DNA of 64,000 nucleotides from JAJRZL01 sp964557855 (GTDB lineage Bacteria; Zixibacteria; MSB-5A5; GN15; FEB-12). Made by a program: the position numbers and the translations under genes. Position 1 is the first letter of the stretch. Every line of letters begins with the position of its first letter. This document shows positions 26,796-36,600 of this stretch, one piece after another. The notes under the pieces were generated by a model. It searched no databases and was not told where the DNA came from. It was given only the letters and a program-made list of their open reading frames with translations. Where the stretch lies: contig CAZLBP010000003.1 of assembly GCA_964557855.1 (NCBI GenBank), positions 1 through 64,000 on the forward strand, given 5' to 3'.

Positions 26796-28961
26796 ATGAA
26801 GGACATTCTTTTCAAATATAAGTGGCCGCTTTTGGTAGCGGCCCTCGCTGTTGTCGTCCGCTGGATCTACCTGTTCGAACTCAGCCTGGAACCGGGCTTC
26901 ACCGTACCGATGGTCGATGAACGCTGGCACTGGGAATGGGCTCATGATATCATCGAGAACTCTTTCTGGGGCGAAGGCGCCTGGTTCCGAGCACCGCTGT
27001 ATCCCTATTTCCTGGCCGTCCTCGTCTGGATTACTGACAGCACCATGTTCTGGGTGAAGTTCCTGCAGGTGCTCCTCTGCGGCGGCACGGCGTTTTTCAT
27101 TTACCGGCTCGGGGAGAACCTGTTCCACTCGAGAGTCGGCCTGTTGGCGGGCATCATCTATGCCTTCTACGGCACGATGTTGTACTATGAGACAATGCTC
27201 CTCATTCCGTCTCTGTTCCTCTTCTTTATCGTATGGGGGATGTTCCGCCTGGTCGCATACAAACATTCGGTTTCGATCAAAACGTGGCTCTTGACCGGCA
27301 TCATCTTCGGCCTGGCGGCCATTTCACGTCCTAATATCCTGCTGGTAATACCGCTGCTCATGCTCTGGATGATACTCGCTCTTGCCAGAGGCAGAGAGAT
27401 CATTGCCAGGATCAAACGCCCCCTCGTGCTTGGACTTGGTTTGGCGCTGGCGGTGGCTCCCGTAACCATCCGCAACGCCATCGTGACCGGTGAATTTATC
27501 CTGATATCCTCCCAGGGCGGCGTCAACCTCTATCTGGGCAACAATCCCGTCGCCAACGGCCTGACCATGCTCATGCCCGAGGTCGACCTGACCGAAAACC
27601 TCGGCTGGAGCAAGTTCATGCCCGCCACCAAAGCCGCCGCGCAGCGTGAAGCCGGCCGGCAAATGTCCGAGGCGGAGCTGTCTTCGTTCTGGACGGGCAA
27701 AGCGATAGACTTTGTAATAGAACATCCGGACCAGTTCCTCGAGTTGGTCTTCAAGAAGAGCGTCTACCTCATCAGCGGCTACGAGAACAGCGACAACCAC
27801 GACATCTACTACGAGCGTAACAAATCCATCCTCTATTCACTCCTGCTGTGGGACTTCGGCCTCAAATTCCCCTACGGCCTCCTGTTCCCGTTCACGCTGG
27901 CCGGCATCATCCTCTACCGACGGGAATGGAGAAAGTTGCTGCCCGTGTACGTCTTCCTCATCGGTTATATCCCCACCATTGTCCTCTTTTTGGTCACGGC
28001 CCGACATCGATTGCCGTTCGTGCCCTTTATGATAATCATCGCCGCCGCCGGCATCCTGAAGCTAATCTACCTGATCAAGACACGCCGCCTGAACCGAGCC
28101 CGAACACCGTTGGTGATCATGCTTGTCGTCGCGTTAATATTCAACTTCAGGTATTTCGACCTCAAGGGCGTTGGGTCGAACGAGTTTCAAATCCACTTCA
28201 ACGCCGGCATCAAATACGAACACCTCGGCGATTACAAACGGGCCGAGCAGGAATACCTGAAGGCAGATCAAGTCTACCCGTTTTCTCCCTCACTCATGAC
28301 CAATCTGGGACATGCGCAATATCAACAGGGGAAGCTCCGCGAAGCCGCCCACAACTATGCGCGCGCGCTCGACCGCGATCCGAGATACCATCGGGCCTAC
28401 AACAATCTCGGCCTGCTCATTGAATCGAACCGGAACTTCGACTCGGCGGTCGTGCTGTACAACAAGGCCGTACGGTACTTCAACGCGCAGGAAGCCAGGG
28501 AACACGAGCTCGGCCGAATCTATGTCAACCTCGCTAACGCGTACGAACAGGTCGGCAAAATAGACTCCGCCGCGTACGCATACCGGAAAGCCATGGAAAG
28601 CGCCCCCCTGCTAGGACCGGCCTACTCGAAAGCGGCGGCGTTTTTTGCCCGCCACGAACGGTATGAACTGACCGACAGCCTGTTCGTCGAAGGCATGCGC
28701 CGTCACGAACTGAGCGCCGGGGACTTTTTCAACTGGGGTTTGTCGTATATCGAGCGCCAGCGCTACAGTGACGGTATCGGCATGATGTTTCGGGCTCTGA
28801 AACGGGACACCTCGCTCTATCAAGCCTATTATGTCATTGCGGTCGGCCTCTTCGAGGGCGGCTATCCCGTCGACACCGTGAACTCGTATCTGGATCGCTG
28901 CCTCAACATCAACCCCGCCTACGAACCGGCGCAGCAGTTGCAAGAGATGTTGGAAAAGTAA
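26796..28961 (+). CDS. GT39/ArnT-like membrane glycosyltransferase with C-terminal TPR repeats
   Basis: The first 430 residues form a GT-C type glycosyltransferase. An early loop carries the acidic pair DE (VDERWHWEW, about 40), then APLYPYF, and about 11 hydrophobic spans follow, as in protein mannosyltransferases and ArnT. These take sugar from a polyprenyl-phosphate donor at the outer face of the inner membrane. Residues about 475-715 are TPR repeats (for example AGIKYEHLGDYKRAEQEY), placed in the periplasm to bind the acceptor or partner proteins. Acceptor and sugar are unknown. The ATG has no Shine-Dalgarno sequence. Confidence 0.85.
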   Translation: MKDILFKYKWPLLVAALAVVVRWIYLFELSLEPGFTVPMVDERWHWEWAHDIIENSFWGEGAWFRAPLYPYFLAVLVWITDSTMFWVKFLQVLLCGGTAFFIYRLGENLFHSRVGLLAGIIYAFYGTMLYYETMLLIPSLFLFFIVWGMFRLVAYKHSVSIKTWLLTGIIFGLAAISRPNILLVIPLLMLWMILALARGREIIARIKRPLVLGLGLALAVAPVTIRNAIVTGEFILISSQGGVNLYLGNNPVANGLTMLMPEVDLTENLGWSKFMPATKAAAQREAGRQMSEAELSSFWTGKAIDFVIEHPDQFLELVFKKSVYLISGYENSDNHDIYYERNKSILYSLLLWDFGLKFPYGLLFPFTLAGIILYRREWRKLLPVYVFLIGYIPTIVLFLVTARHRLPFVPFMIIIAAAGILKLIYLIKTRRLNRARTPLVIMLVVALIFNFRYFDLKGVGSNEFQIHFNAGIKYEHLGDYKRAEQEYLKADQVYPFSPSLMTNLGHAQYQQGKLREAAHNYARALDRDPRYHRAYNNLGLLIESNRNFDSAVVLYNKAVRYFNAQEAREHELGRIYVNLANAYEQVGKIDSAAYAYRKAMESAPLLGPAYSKAAAFFARHERYELTDSLFVEGMRRHELSAGDFFNWGLSYIERQRYSDGIGMMFRALKRDTSLYQAYYVIAVGLFEGGYPVDTVNSYLDRCLNINPAYEPAQQLQEMLEK

Positions 28962-29287
28962 GTCGGAATCCCGCTTCCGGTTTCGACAGCGAATGGCGAC
29001 GACATCCACACCCCGCCTTCGGCACCCCTCTCGTCGCGAAAAAGAGGGGACCCAATCCTGTCATTCCTGCGAAAGCGGGAATCCAGAGGCACTGTGTTGC
29101 AGTGCGGGACTATTCTCATGATCCCGGTCGGCGCACGGGTACTCCTACGTGGGTACCCGCAGAACGGGCGACCACACAGGGTCGCCCCTACGATGAAGTG
29201 GGCAACCGATGTCCACATTCGCTCCGTGCTCGGTAGGGACAGGTCGCGACCTGTCCGCCTGGACCCCCGCCGCCGCGGGGGTGACGG
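28962..29287 (+). repeat. Second cluster of intergenic hairpin repeats
   Basis: It starts right at the stop codon of the glycosyltransferase gene with family B copy 3 (28962-28987). Next come an inverted family C copy (29059-29085), CGGGTAC/GTACCCG (29136-29159), family D GGGCGACC/GGTCGCCC (29166-29187), family A copy 3 (29237-29256) and a GC-changed family C copy (29260-29286). The 379-bp gap has no credible gene. Confidence 0.8.
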
Positions 29288-29340
29288 GGGAGAGCAGGGC
29301 GCCCGAAGGCCGGGGTGCGTTGGATTACGTTTCTACGCCC

Positions 29341-30435
29341 CTACCCTATCACCCCGCCACCCAACAGGACGTCCCCGTCGTAAAACGCGACCGACTGGCC
29401 CGGGGTAATGGCGCGCTGCTTCTCACGGAAAGTAACCCGGACTCGACTGTCCGTCGAGAAAGTAATCGTCCCCCGCGCCGGGCGATGTAAATAACGAATC
29501 TTGACTGTAGCGTCTATGGGTCCCTGCTGCATCTGCTCCGGCGAGAGGGCAACCCAGTTGACCCGCGAAGCAACCAGTTCATTCTGGAACAACGAGCTGT
29601 CATCGCTGACCACCACCTGCCTTCGTTCCGGCTTGATCTCCTTCACATAAAGTGGCGTCTTGTGCGCAATGCCCAGTCCCCGCCGCTGCCCAATCGTGTA
29701 AAGCGGCGTCCCTTGGTGCTCGCCCAGGACCGTACCGTCTTCATGAACGATTTCTCCCGGCTCGAACTTCTCCCCTCGCTTCTGCTGCCAATCCTTGAGG
29801 AATCGACGGTAGTTATCATCGGCCACGAAGCAAATTTCCCGTGATTCTTTCTTCTCGGCTGTGCGCAACTTGTGCTCACGCGCTATCTCACGCACTTCCC
29901 TCTTGAGCAGCCCGCCCAGCGGCATGAGCGTCATCGACAGCGCCTCCTGCGTCACTCCCCACAACACGTACGACTGATCGCGGCTCGCGTCCTTACCCTT
30001 GCGGATCTGCCATCTATCGTACTCATTCTTTTCCACGAAAGCATAGTGCCCGGTCGCAATGTAGTCACACCCCACCTCCCGCGCCTTCCGCAGGAACGCC
30101 GCCCACTTGATATCGGTGTTGCACAGCACGCACGGATTGGGTGTCCTTCCCGCTTTGTACTCGGACACGAAATTCTCGATGACCGTCCCCCGAAATTGCT
30201 CGGACATATTCAGCACGTAAAACGGCGCTCCGATCCGGTCGCAGACCATCCGGCAGTCCGTAATGGAATCGAGCGTACAGCAGCGGCCGTCCTTGTAAAT
30301 ATCGCCCCCGACATCGACATAATCCCACAGCTTCATGTGCGCCCCAACCACGTCGTATCCCTGTTCTTTCAGAAGCAGTGCGGCTACCGAAGAATCGACC
30401 CCGCCCGACATAGCGACCAGAACTCTCTCAGGCAT
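29341..30435 (-). CDS. mnmA: tRNA-specific 2-thiouridylase MnmA
   Basis: MnmA adds sulfur to U34 of Lys, Glu and Gln tRNAs. The PP-loop is SGGVDSS (about residues 9-15). The two active-site cysteines are visible in NPCVLCN (about 99-105) and REICFV (about 200). The 364-residue length is normal. It lies 18 bp after the cysteine desulfurase gene, the natural sulfur donor, so the pair forms a tRNA thiolation operon. Confidence 0.96.
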   Translation of the reverse strand: MPERVLVAMSGGVDSSVAALLLKEQGYDVVGAHMKLWDYVDVGGDIYKDGRCCTLDSITDCRMVCDRIGAPFYVLNMSEQFRGTVIENFVSEYKAGRTPNPCVLCNTDIKWAAFLRKAREVGCDYIATGHYAFVEKNEYDRWQIRKGKDASRDQSYVLWGVTQEALSMTLMPLGGLLKREVREIAREHKLRTAEKKESREICFVADDNYRRFLKDWQQKRGEKFEPGEIVHEDGTVLGEHQGTPLYTIGQRRGLGIAHKTPLYVKEIKPERRQVVVSDDSSLFQNELVASRVNWVALSPEQMQQGPIDATVKIRYLHRPARGTITFSTDSRVRVTFREKQRAITPGQSVAFYDGDVLLGGGVIG

Positions 30436-30453
30436 AGCTCTTCGTCACCCGCA

Positions 30454-31626
30454 TTATGCCTGAGACCGGCCGTACATCGGCGACATTTGCCGCAACCGCT
30501 CGATAATCGGCGGCAGCTTCTCCAGCACGTAGTCCAGCTGGGCCGTGGTCGTGCTGCGGCCCATCGAGAGGCGAATCGCCCCCTGGGACTGCACCTTGTC
30601 CTTACCCATGGCTGTCAGCACGTGCGACGGTTCGGTGGCGCCCGACGTACAAGCCGACCCCGAAGAGCAGGCAATGCCCTCCATATCCAGCGACAACAGA
30701 ATCGACTCACCTTCGATACCGCTGAACGACAGATTCACCGTCGGAGGAATACGTTTCGTGCGGTGACCGTTGAGAAACACGTCCGGTATAGTCTGGGTCA
30801 CCTGGTCGATAAAGTACTCGGACAACTCGCGGTGGCGTTCGAAGTCGCTTTCCATCCGTTGTCCCGCCAATGTCAGCGCCCGGGCCACCCCCACCACGCC
30901 GGCGACATTTTCCGTTCCGGGACGGCGTTTCTTCTCATGAGAGCCGCCATGAAACAGCGGGGCGATCTTGACGCCCCGGCGAACGAATAGCGCACCGGTC
31001 CCCTTGGGCCCGTATATCTTGTGCCCGGTTAACGACAACAGGTCGACACCCATCTCCTTGACATCAACCTTGATCTTGCCCGTCGACTGAACGGCGTCCG
31101 TATGAAACAACGCACCCTTCTCATGCGCCGCTTCCGCCAGAGCTGCGATATCCTGTATGACTCCCGTCTCGTTGTTGCCGTGCATCACGGACACAATAGC
31201 GGTCGAATCGGTCACCAACCCGGTTAACTGATCCGAAGACGCCACACCATCGGAATCGACGGGCAGCAGGTCCAACCCGAAACCGTGTCTCTCGTGCAGA
31301 TACTCGGCCGGCTCCAAAACGGCATGATGCTCCGCCGCGCCGACTATCAGATGATCCCGGCGCTTCTGTCTCTGGAAAGCGGTCCCGATAATCGCCAGGT
31401 TATCCGACTCCGTGCCGCCGGACGTGAAATACAGCTCCGACGGATCACAATTGATGAACTCCGCGATCTGCTCCCGGGCGTTTTCCAGGGCCACTTTGGC
31501 GTCTCGTCCGAACCCATGGGCGCTGCTCGCATTACCGAATTCCTGATTCAAATACGGCAGCATAGCCTCGACGACTTCGGGTTCGACCGGGGTCGTGGCG
31601 TTATGATCCAGATAAATTCGTTCCAT
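30454..31626 (-). CDS. iscS: Cysteine desulfurase (NifS/IscS family)
   Basis: A PLP enzyme that strips sulfur from cysteine onto an active-site Cys. The PLP lysine is in SLTGHKIYGPKG (about 200). The persulfide cysteine lies in the loop SSGSACTSG (about 325-333), close to the NifS pattern. HTDAVQ supplies the PLP-stacking/Asp motif. The 390-residue length is usual. Directly followed by mnmA, it likely feeds 2-thiouridine synthesis; supply of Fe-S clusters is also possible since no other isc genes are here. AAGG precedes the ATG. Confidence 0.93.
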   Translation of the reverse strand: MERIYLDHNATTPVEPEVVEAMLPYLNQEFGNASSAHGFGRDAKVALENAREQIAEFINCDPSELYFTSGGTESDNLAIIGTAFQRQKRRDHLIVGAAEHHAVLEPAEYLHERHGFGLDLLPVDSDGVASSDQLTGLVTDSTAIVSVMHGNNETGVIQDIAALAEAAHEKGALFHTDAVQSTGKIKVDVKEMGVDLLSLTGHKIYGPKGTGALFVRRGVKIAPLFHGGSHEKKRRPGTENVAGVVGVARALTLAGQRMESDFERHRELSEYFIDQVTQTIPDVFLNGHRTKRIPPTVNLSFSGIEGESILLSLDMEGIACSSGSACTSGATEPSHVLTAMGKDKVQSQGAIRLSMGRSTTTAQLDYVLEKLPPIIERLRQMSPMYGRSQA

Positions 31627-31727
31627 ATAGTTACCTTACCTGTTAAACGATTTCTTGGCTCGTTCTATTTGCATCACACAACACAACAACCGTCATGCAG
31701 TCGGGTTCTCGTGAAGTGTCAGCAGCT

Positions 31728-33653
31728 CTAGAATGCGTACAATATAGTAAAATGCCAGCGATCGGCAAAGTCAATCGAATCGGTCTTTATTCGCCGGGCG
31801 TAATCTATCCGGATCGGGCCGGCCGGCGAGATGATCTGAAGACCGGTTCCGTAGCTGTAAGCAAACCCGGACAATCGGAAATCATCAGCTTGCTCGGAGC
31901 CTTGCCCCATGTCAAAGAAGATTGATTGCCACAGAGGAAAGCTCTTGAAGATATCCCCGATCCACGGCAGCGGATTAAAAAACTGAATGGTCTTCCAGCG
32001 GAACTCCTGGTTGATCAGCGCGGTGAACTCGGCCCCGGGCAATCCGTCGTCCTGCTCGGGAGCGAGCGTGTTCTCGCGGAAACCCCGGATGCTATTGGCG
32101 CCTCCCAGAAAGAGGCGATCCTGGGGCGGAACATTATCCGAGGCGCCGAAGGATTCGGTCCATTCCACACGAATCCGAGATGCCGAAATCCAGCCCGGCC
32201 AGGCCGGTCGGTAAACCGACCAGGAACCCATGAGGCGAAAGAAACTGTCATCACCCCCCAGAAATCCCCCATAGTACTCGCCGGCCAGTTCCCGCACCGA
32301 GCCGGTCCGAGGGACAAAAGCGAAGTCACGGCTGTCGCGCACGAAATTCGCGTAGAGCCGACGCCGAACGGACAGCCCCTCTTTCCGGCGGCGCTCTTCT
32401 TCGGAGATGTCGGCCGGAAGCCCGTCAATATCGACTGATTGGTATTCAAAACCCCAGTTGACGCGCGTACGTTCACTGAACCGCTTGGCCGTAGAAAGCG
32501 CCACCGACCACTGTCTGACATCGAATTGGTCGGCCTTGTCTCGTATGGGCGGCTGAATGGTAAACGTCACGGCCAGAGGCATGCGGATGCCCAGCAGCCA
32601 CGGCTCGGTGTACCGCAGGCGGTAGTTGTGATCGGTGATGCGGCTGTCGCTCCCGACTTTGAATTCCAGGTCCGTGAGAAGGTCTATTTTTCTTGAGCCG
32701 AAGAGATTCCGTTTGCCGGCCCCCGTCGAAAGACTCCAAACCAGGTCCGCCGCCTCGGATTGTCCGGCGCCGGTCGTCACGTTGACATACCGGCTTTTCC
32801 GTTCTCGAACGTTCAGCACGAAGTCGGGCCTGAGCCGATCCAGTTGTTCCTCGGCCTGTCGCAACTGCGATGTCGTGAAATATCCCGATTCGAACAACCG
32901 GCGTTGTGATTCCAGAATCGCCGACCGCCGATATATGTCTCCCGGCTCGATCTTCAATTCACGTCGCGCCGTGTAGACCGGATACCGATCCAACCCCCGG
33001 ATCGTCACTTCACCAAACCTGACCAGAGAATCCGTCTCGATTGCAAACCGAATCGGCGTCAAGGCTTGCCCGGTAGTCGTGTCTATGTACTGCGTTACCT
33101 TGCCGTAGGGATAGCCGTTGTTGGCCAGAACGGTTTTCATGTCGAAGGCCGCCTGGTGAAGATCGAACACGTTTATCGGTTTATCCGTCTTGATTCGCTT
33201 AATCTTATCCTGAAATTCATCGGAGAGATGGTCCGGAAACTCGCCTTGCATAGACTTCTTCCCACAGAGGAACTGTTTCCCTTCGTAGATCCGTACCCGC
33301 ACCCGGGCCGACGAGTCCGGCATGATAATCTCAAAAGACTCCTCCACCTGCACACCCAGAAATCCGTGCGATAGATACATGAACTTTATCTCGAGTGTAT
33401 CCCTGCCCAGGGTCTCCCGCTGAATTCTCGACTGACGGTCGCCTTTAAGAGCCTTCCAGAAGGTACGGATCTTCGAGTACATGCGATCCTTGATCTCGTC
33501 GTCGCTGTAGAATTCGTTGCCCTCGATCGCAATTTGCTCGATGGGTGGTTTATCTCTCTCCCAACGGAGTTTTGCTCGGTCGATGGCTGCGGAAGCAGAC
33601 GTCGTCAGAACCAGCAGACACAGCCCGGCGGCTGCACACCAGAACCGCGCCAT
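31728..33653 (-). CDS. Omp85-family outer-membrane protein (TamA/BamA-like)
   Basis: A signal peptide (about 1-22, ending ASA) is followed by POTRA-type modules (about 35-290; QIAIEGNEFYSDDEI and VTIRGLDRYPVY mark their starts). A 16-strand-type barrel to the end follows, with the surface motif NSIRGF (RGF, about 525) and a terminal Phe (TILYAF), the standard outer-membrane insertion signal. It overlaps the end of tamB by one base (TGATG). The Omp85+TamB pair implies a TamA-like role in barrel insertion or lipid flow between membranes. Without another BamA in view, a BamA role cannot be excluded. Confidence 0.88.
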   Translation of the reverse strand: MARFWCAAAGLCLLVLTTSASAAIDRAKLRWERDKPPIEQIAIEGNEFYSDDEIKDRMYSKIRTFWKALKGDRQSRIQRETLGRDTLEIKFMYLSHGFLGVQVEESFEIIMPDSSARVRVRIYEGKQFLCGKKSMQGEFPDHLSDEFQDKIKRIKTDKPINVFDLHQAAFDMKTVLANNGYPYGKVTQYIDTTTGQALTPIRFAIETDSLVRFGEVTIRGLDRYPVYTARRELKIEPGDIYRRSAILESQRRLFESGYFTTSQLRQAEEQLDRLRPDFVLNVRERKSRYVNVTTGAGQSEAADLVWSLSTGAGKRNLFGSRKIDLLTDLEFKVGSDSRITDHNYRLRYTEPWLLGIRMPLAVTFTIQPPIRDKADQFDVRQWSVALSTAKRFSERTRVNWGFEYQSVDIDGLPADISEEERRRKEGLSVRRRLYANFVRDSRDFAFVPRTGSVRELAGEYYGGFLGGDDSFFRLMGSWSVYRPAWPGWISASRIRVEWTESFGASDNVPPQDRLFLGGANSIRGFRENTLAPEQDDGLPGAEFTALINQEFRWKTIQFFNPLPWIGDIFKSFPLWQSIFFDMGQGSEQADDFRLSGFAYSYGTGLQIISPAGPIRIDYARRIKTDSIDFADRWHFTILYAF

Positions 33654-36600
33654 CAGAACTCCCAGTGAAACCGGAGGTTCAAGTGATACAGCTCTTCTTC
33701 GTCTCGCCGCCCCTCAACTTGAATTGCCCGGTTCAATCGATATTCGAAGCCGACCTCCTGGCGCGTTTCACCGGCCAGTGTGGAACGACCGTACACGTAA
33801 AGATTGGGCCCCGTATAAAAACCAACCGTCAGCCAGGCATTGAGCAAGTCAGTTGTCTCTCCGTAAACCGGGTCCAGTTCGAATGTCTCGACTCCGATCT
33901 GCCGGAGTTGTCGAGCACCGATCTGTGATACCTGCGAATAGCCGATCCCCAGCAATCGTCCTTCCAGTTGCCCGGTAGCAGCCAGGCTGTCGCTTCCCGG
34001 GGCCCCGGTCACGATCAGCGGCAGGATATCTTCACGTGAAAAATCCGAACCCTCGACGGGATTGATCTCCGGTTGCTCCAGCGTTCCGGTTATGTGAATA
34101 CCGAGTTCAATCTGTTCCGGTGACACGTTCTCCTGTTCCAATGCCGATCGTCTTACTGCTCCGACGCGAGTGAATGCTACGATGTCGAGAGTCGGATTCA
34201 GCGTATCATTGCCCTCGAACACGACACGGCTGCCGGGCTCGAGGCGAAACGTCTTGTCGAATAAGTATCCCTTGCCTCTAAGGATTTCCATCTCCCCCGC
34301 GAAACGATACTGACCATCCTCGCGAATCAGGTTCATTTGCCCGGCGAACTCGGCATCGATGTCATCATTTCTGATCCAGTAGTTCGACAGTATATCGATA
34401 TTGATATTCAGATCCCAGGTGTCGTCACCCGTCAGGGCCATCATGACCGGCGAGCCCGCCCCTTCCTCGGCGAAATTAACCATGTAGCGAGTTGACAGGA
34501 TAGTTAGATCTCCGCTGACCTGCGGCGGCGTCATACCTTCGATCTGCAAATCACCCTCCACCTTACCCCTAATGTCGTCCAGTTCGTAAGCGAACGGAAA
34601 CTCCCGTCCAATAGAGATATACAGGTCATAGTACAGACTGTCCAGCGCTTCTACCACCAGGTCACCCTCGACATTGACATAACGGCGACGCCCATCTCGT
34701 TTCTTGTTCTCTGTCGTAAAGAGTTCAATCTCGTCAATAATGATTCGGTTATTCTTCATCGTCACACCGGCTGAATCCGTGAAAAGCGGGTGCTCGAGAT
34801 CGAAGTACTTCAACCGACCGTCCTTCAGGTAGGCTTCCCCCTCCAGTCCCGGATCGAGTGGCGTACCCGTAATGTGCACGTTACCGTAGAATTGTCCGTC
34901 CATCTGCTCTACCGACGGCAACACCAAGCTAACCAGATCGAATTCGGTATCGGACGCCGTCAGGATGATATCCATCGGTCCGTCCAGAAACCGATCCTCT
35001 ACTTCCGACGAAAAGGACAGGTCAGCCGGTACATAGCCGGTAGCGTAATACTGTCCCGAATCGGAAGACAGCCGAAGGCTGTCTATTGTCAACTGCTGAT
35101 CCTCGAACTTGACCCCCACCATCAGATGACCCAAAACCAGGCCGCGGTACGTCAGGGAATCGATTTCACCTAGAAAGTCGAACTGGGGTCGATCGATAGT
35201 CCCCCTCACCTGGGCGACGCAGGACAAATACCCCTGCAACGCAAATGATGTATCAAACAAATCCAACCAGGGAGCCGTCGGCACTTGCTCAATCGACAAC
35301 AGCAGATCCAGCGAATCATCGTAGTCCGCTCTGCCCCTGACCGACAGCAGTGCTTCCGTATTGCCAATGGCGGCATTTTGGAAATCAAATCCGTTGGAGT
35401 CGATCCCAATCTCCAGTTGACCGCGATTGAAGAATTCCCGGCCAAACAGATTCAATCGGAATGTGTCGAGCACCAGACCCTGCGGTTCGGCGCCATAGTC
35501 ATACTCGCCGCCGGCTCGCAGGTGGGCGACGCCGCCGGTCAATTCGGCCGCGTCAATGAAAACCAGAGTCGAATCCAACCTTAGTTCGGTTCGACCACTG
35601 TCATATGGAATACCCCAGGCACTGCCCCGTTCGATCGCAACGCTCACCGTTCCCTCTCTTCCGGTAAGGAAACGCTCGATGTTTAGGGCAGCAAACAGAC
35701 TCTCGGCGTACAGATCATATATCCAGGCCGAATCGGATACGAAATACCCGGCCAGGTCGGGATCAGCCGTTAACCCCGAAAGAGTGACTTCAGCATGCCC
35801 CCGTCCCCCCGGTTCATCAATAAACAGCTTGCCTCGGTAACGGTCTAACTGCTCCAGGTCGGCGGCAACGAAGAGATCAATACTGTCGGAATAATCGACA
35901 GTCCCGGTAGCGTAGAACTCGTTGCCAAAATAGGAGACACGCAGACTATCGGGGAAGGCAATGTCCCGAGCGGTAACGATCATCTCTCCCGATACTTCCT
36001 GCAACGGGTAGTCGTCAAATGACGATTCCCGCAATTCGACGTTGAGACGCAGTTCCAGCGTGGACGTACTGAATGACTCTCCGTCAAGCTCAACATAACC
36101 GCTCAAGTCCGAAGAAAATGTACCTTCCACGAGGTGCTCCAGATTGAAGTTCTTGATGTCAGTATACATGTAGTAGGCGTCCGTCGACTGCGAGAAATCA
36201 ATGGCGCCCTCACCATCGATCGAACAGCCGTCGAGGATCGTACCGTACAACGAGTTGAACTTGATCTTTTCGTCATCATATGACAGGTCCACGTGCAAAT
36301 TCTCGAAGTCAAAAATGACGAAAGTACCGGCAATATCAAACGTTCCCTCAAAGGAAGAACCGACGAATGAAGCTTCCCCGTTGATATCGATAGTACCGTC
36401 CAGTTTCTTGCCCAGATAGGAAGTCACGAGAGGTAATTCGAGATTATCCGCAGCCAGCCTGACGGTGCCCGCAAGGGTATCCTCCAGAAGCACATTGCCG
36501 CTCAGCTTGATGCGCGTCAATCCCGAAACCAGAGTCACATTGTGAAACAACAATCGTCCCTCGGAGTACGTGACCTTGCCTTCAGCCGACTCCAGATGGA

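Noticed and set aside
10391..29287. Hairpin repeats as a CRISPR array
   Set aside because: Units are of several different families, are not evenly spaced and have no unique spacers; no cas genes are present.
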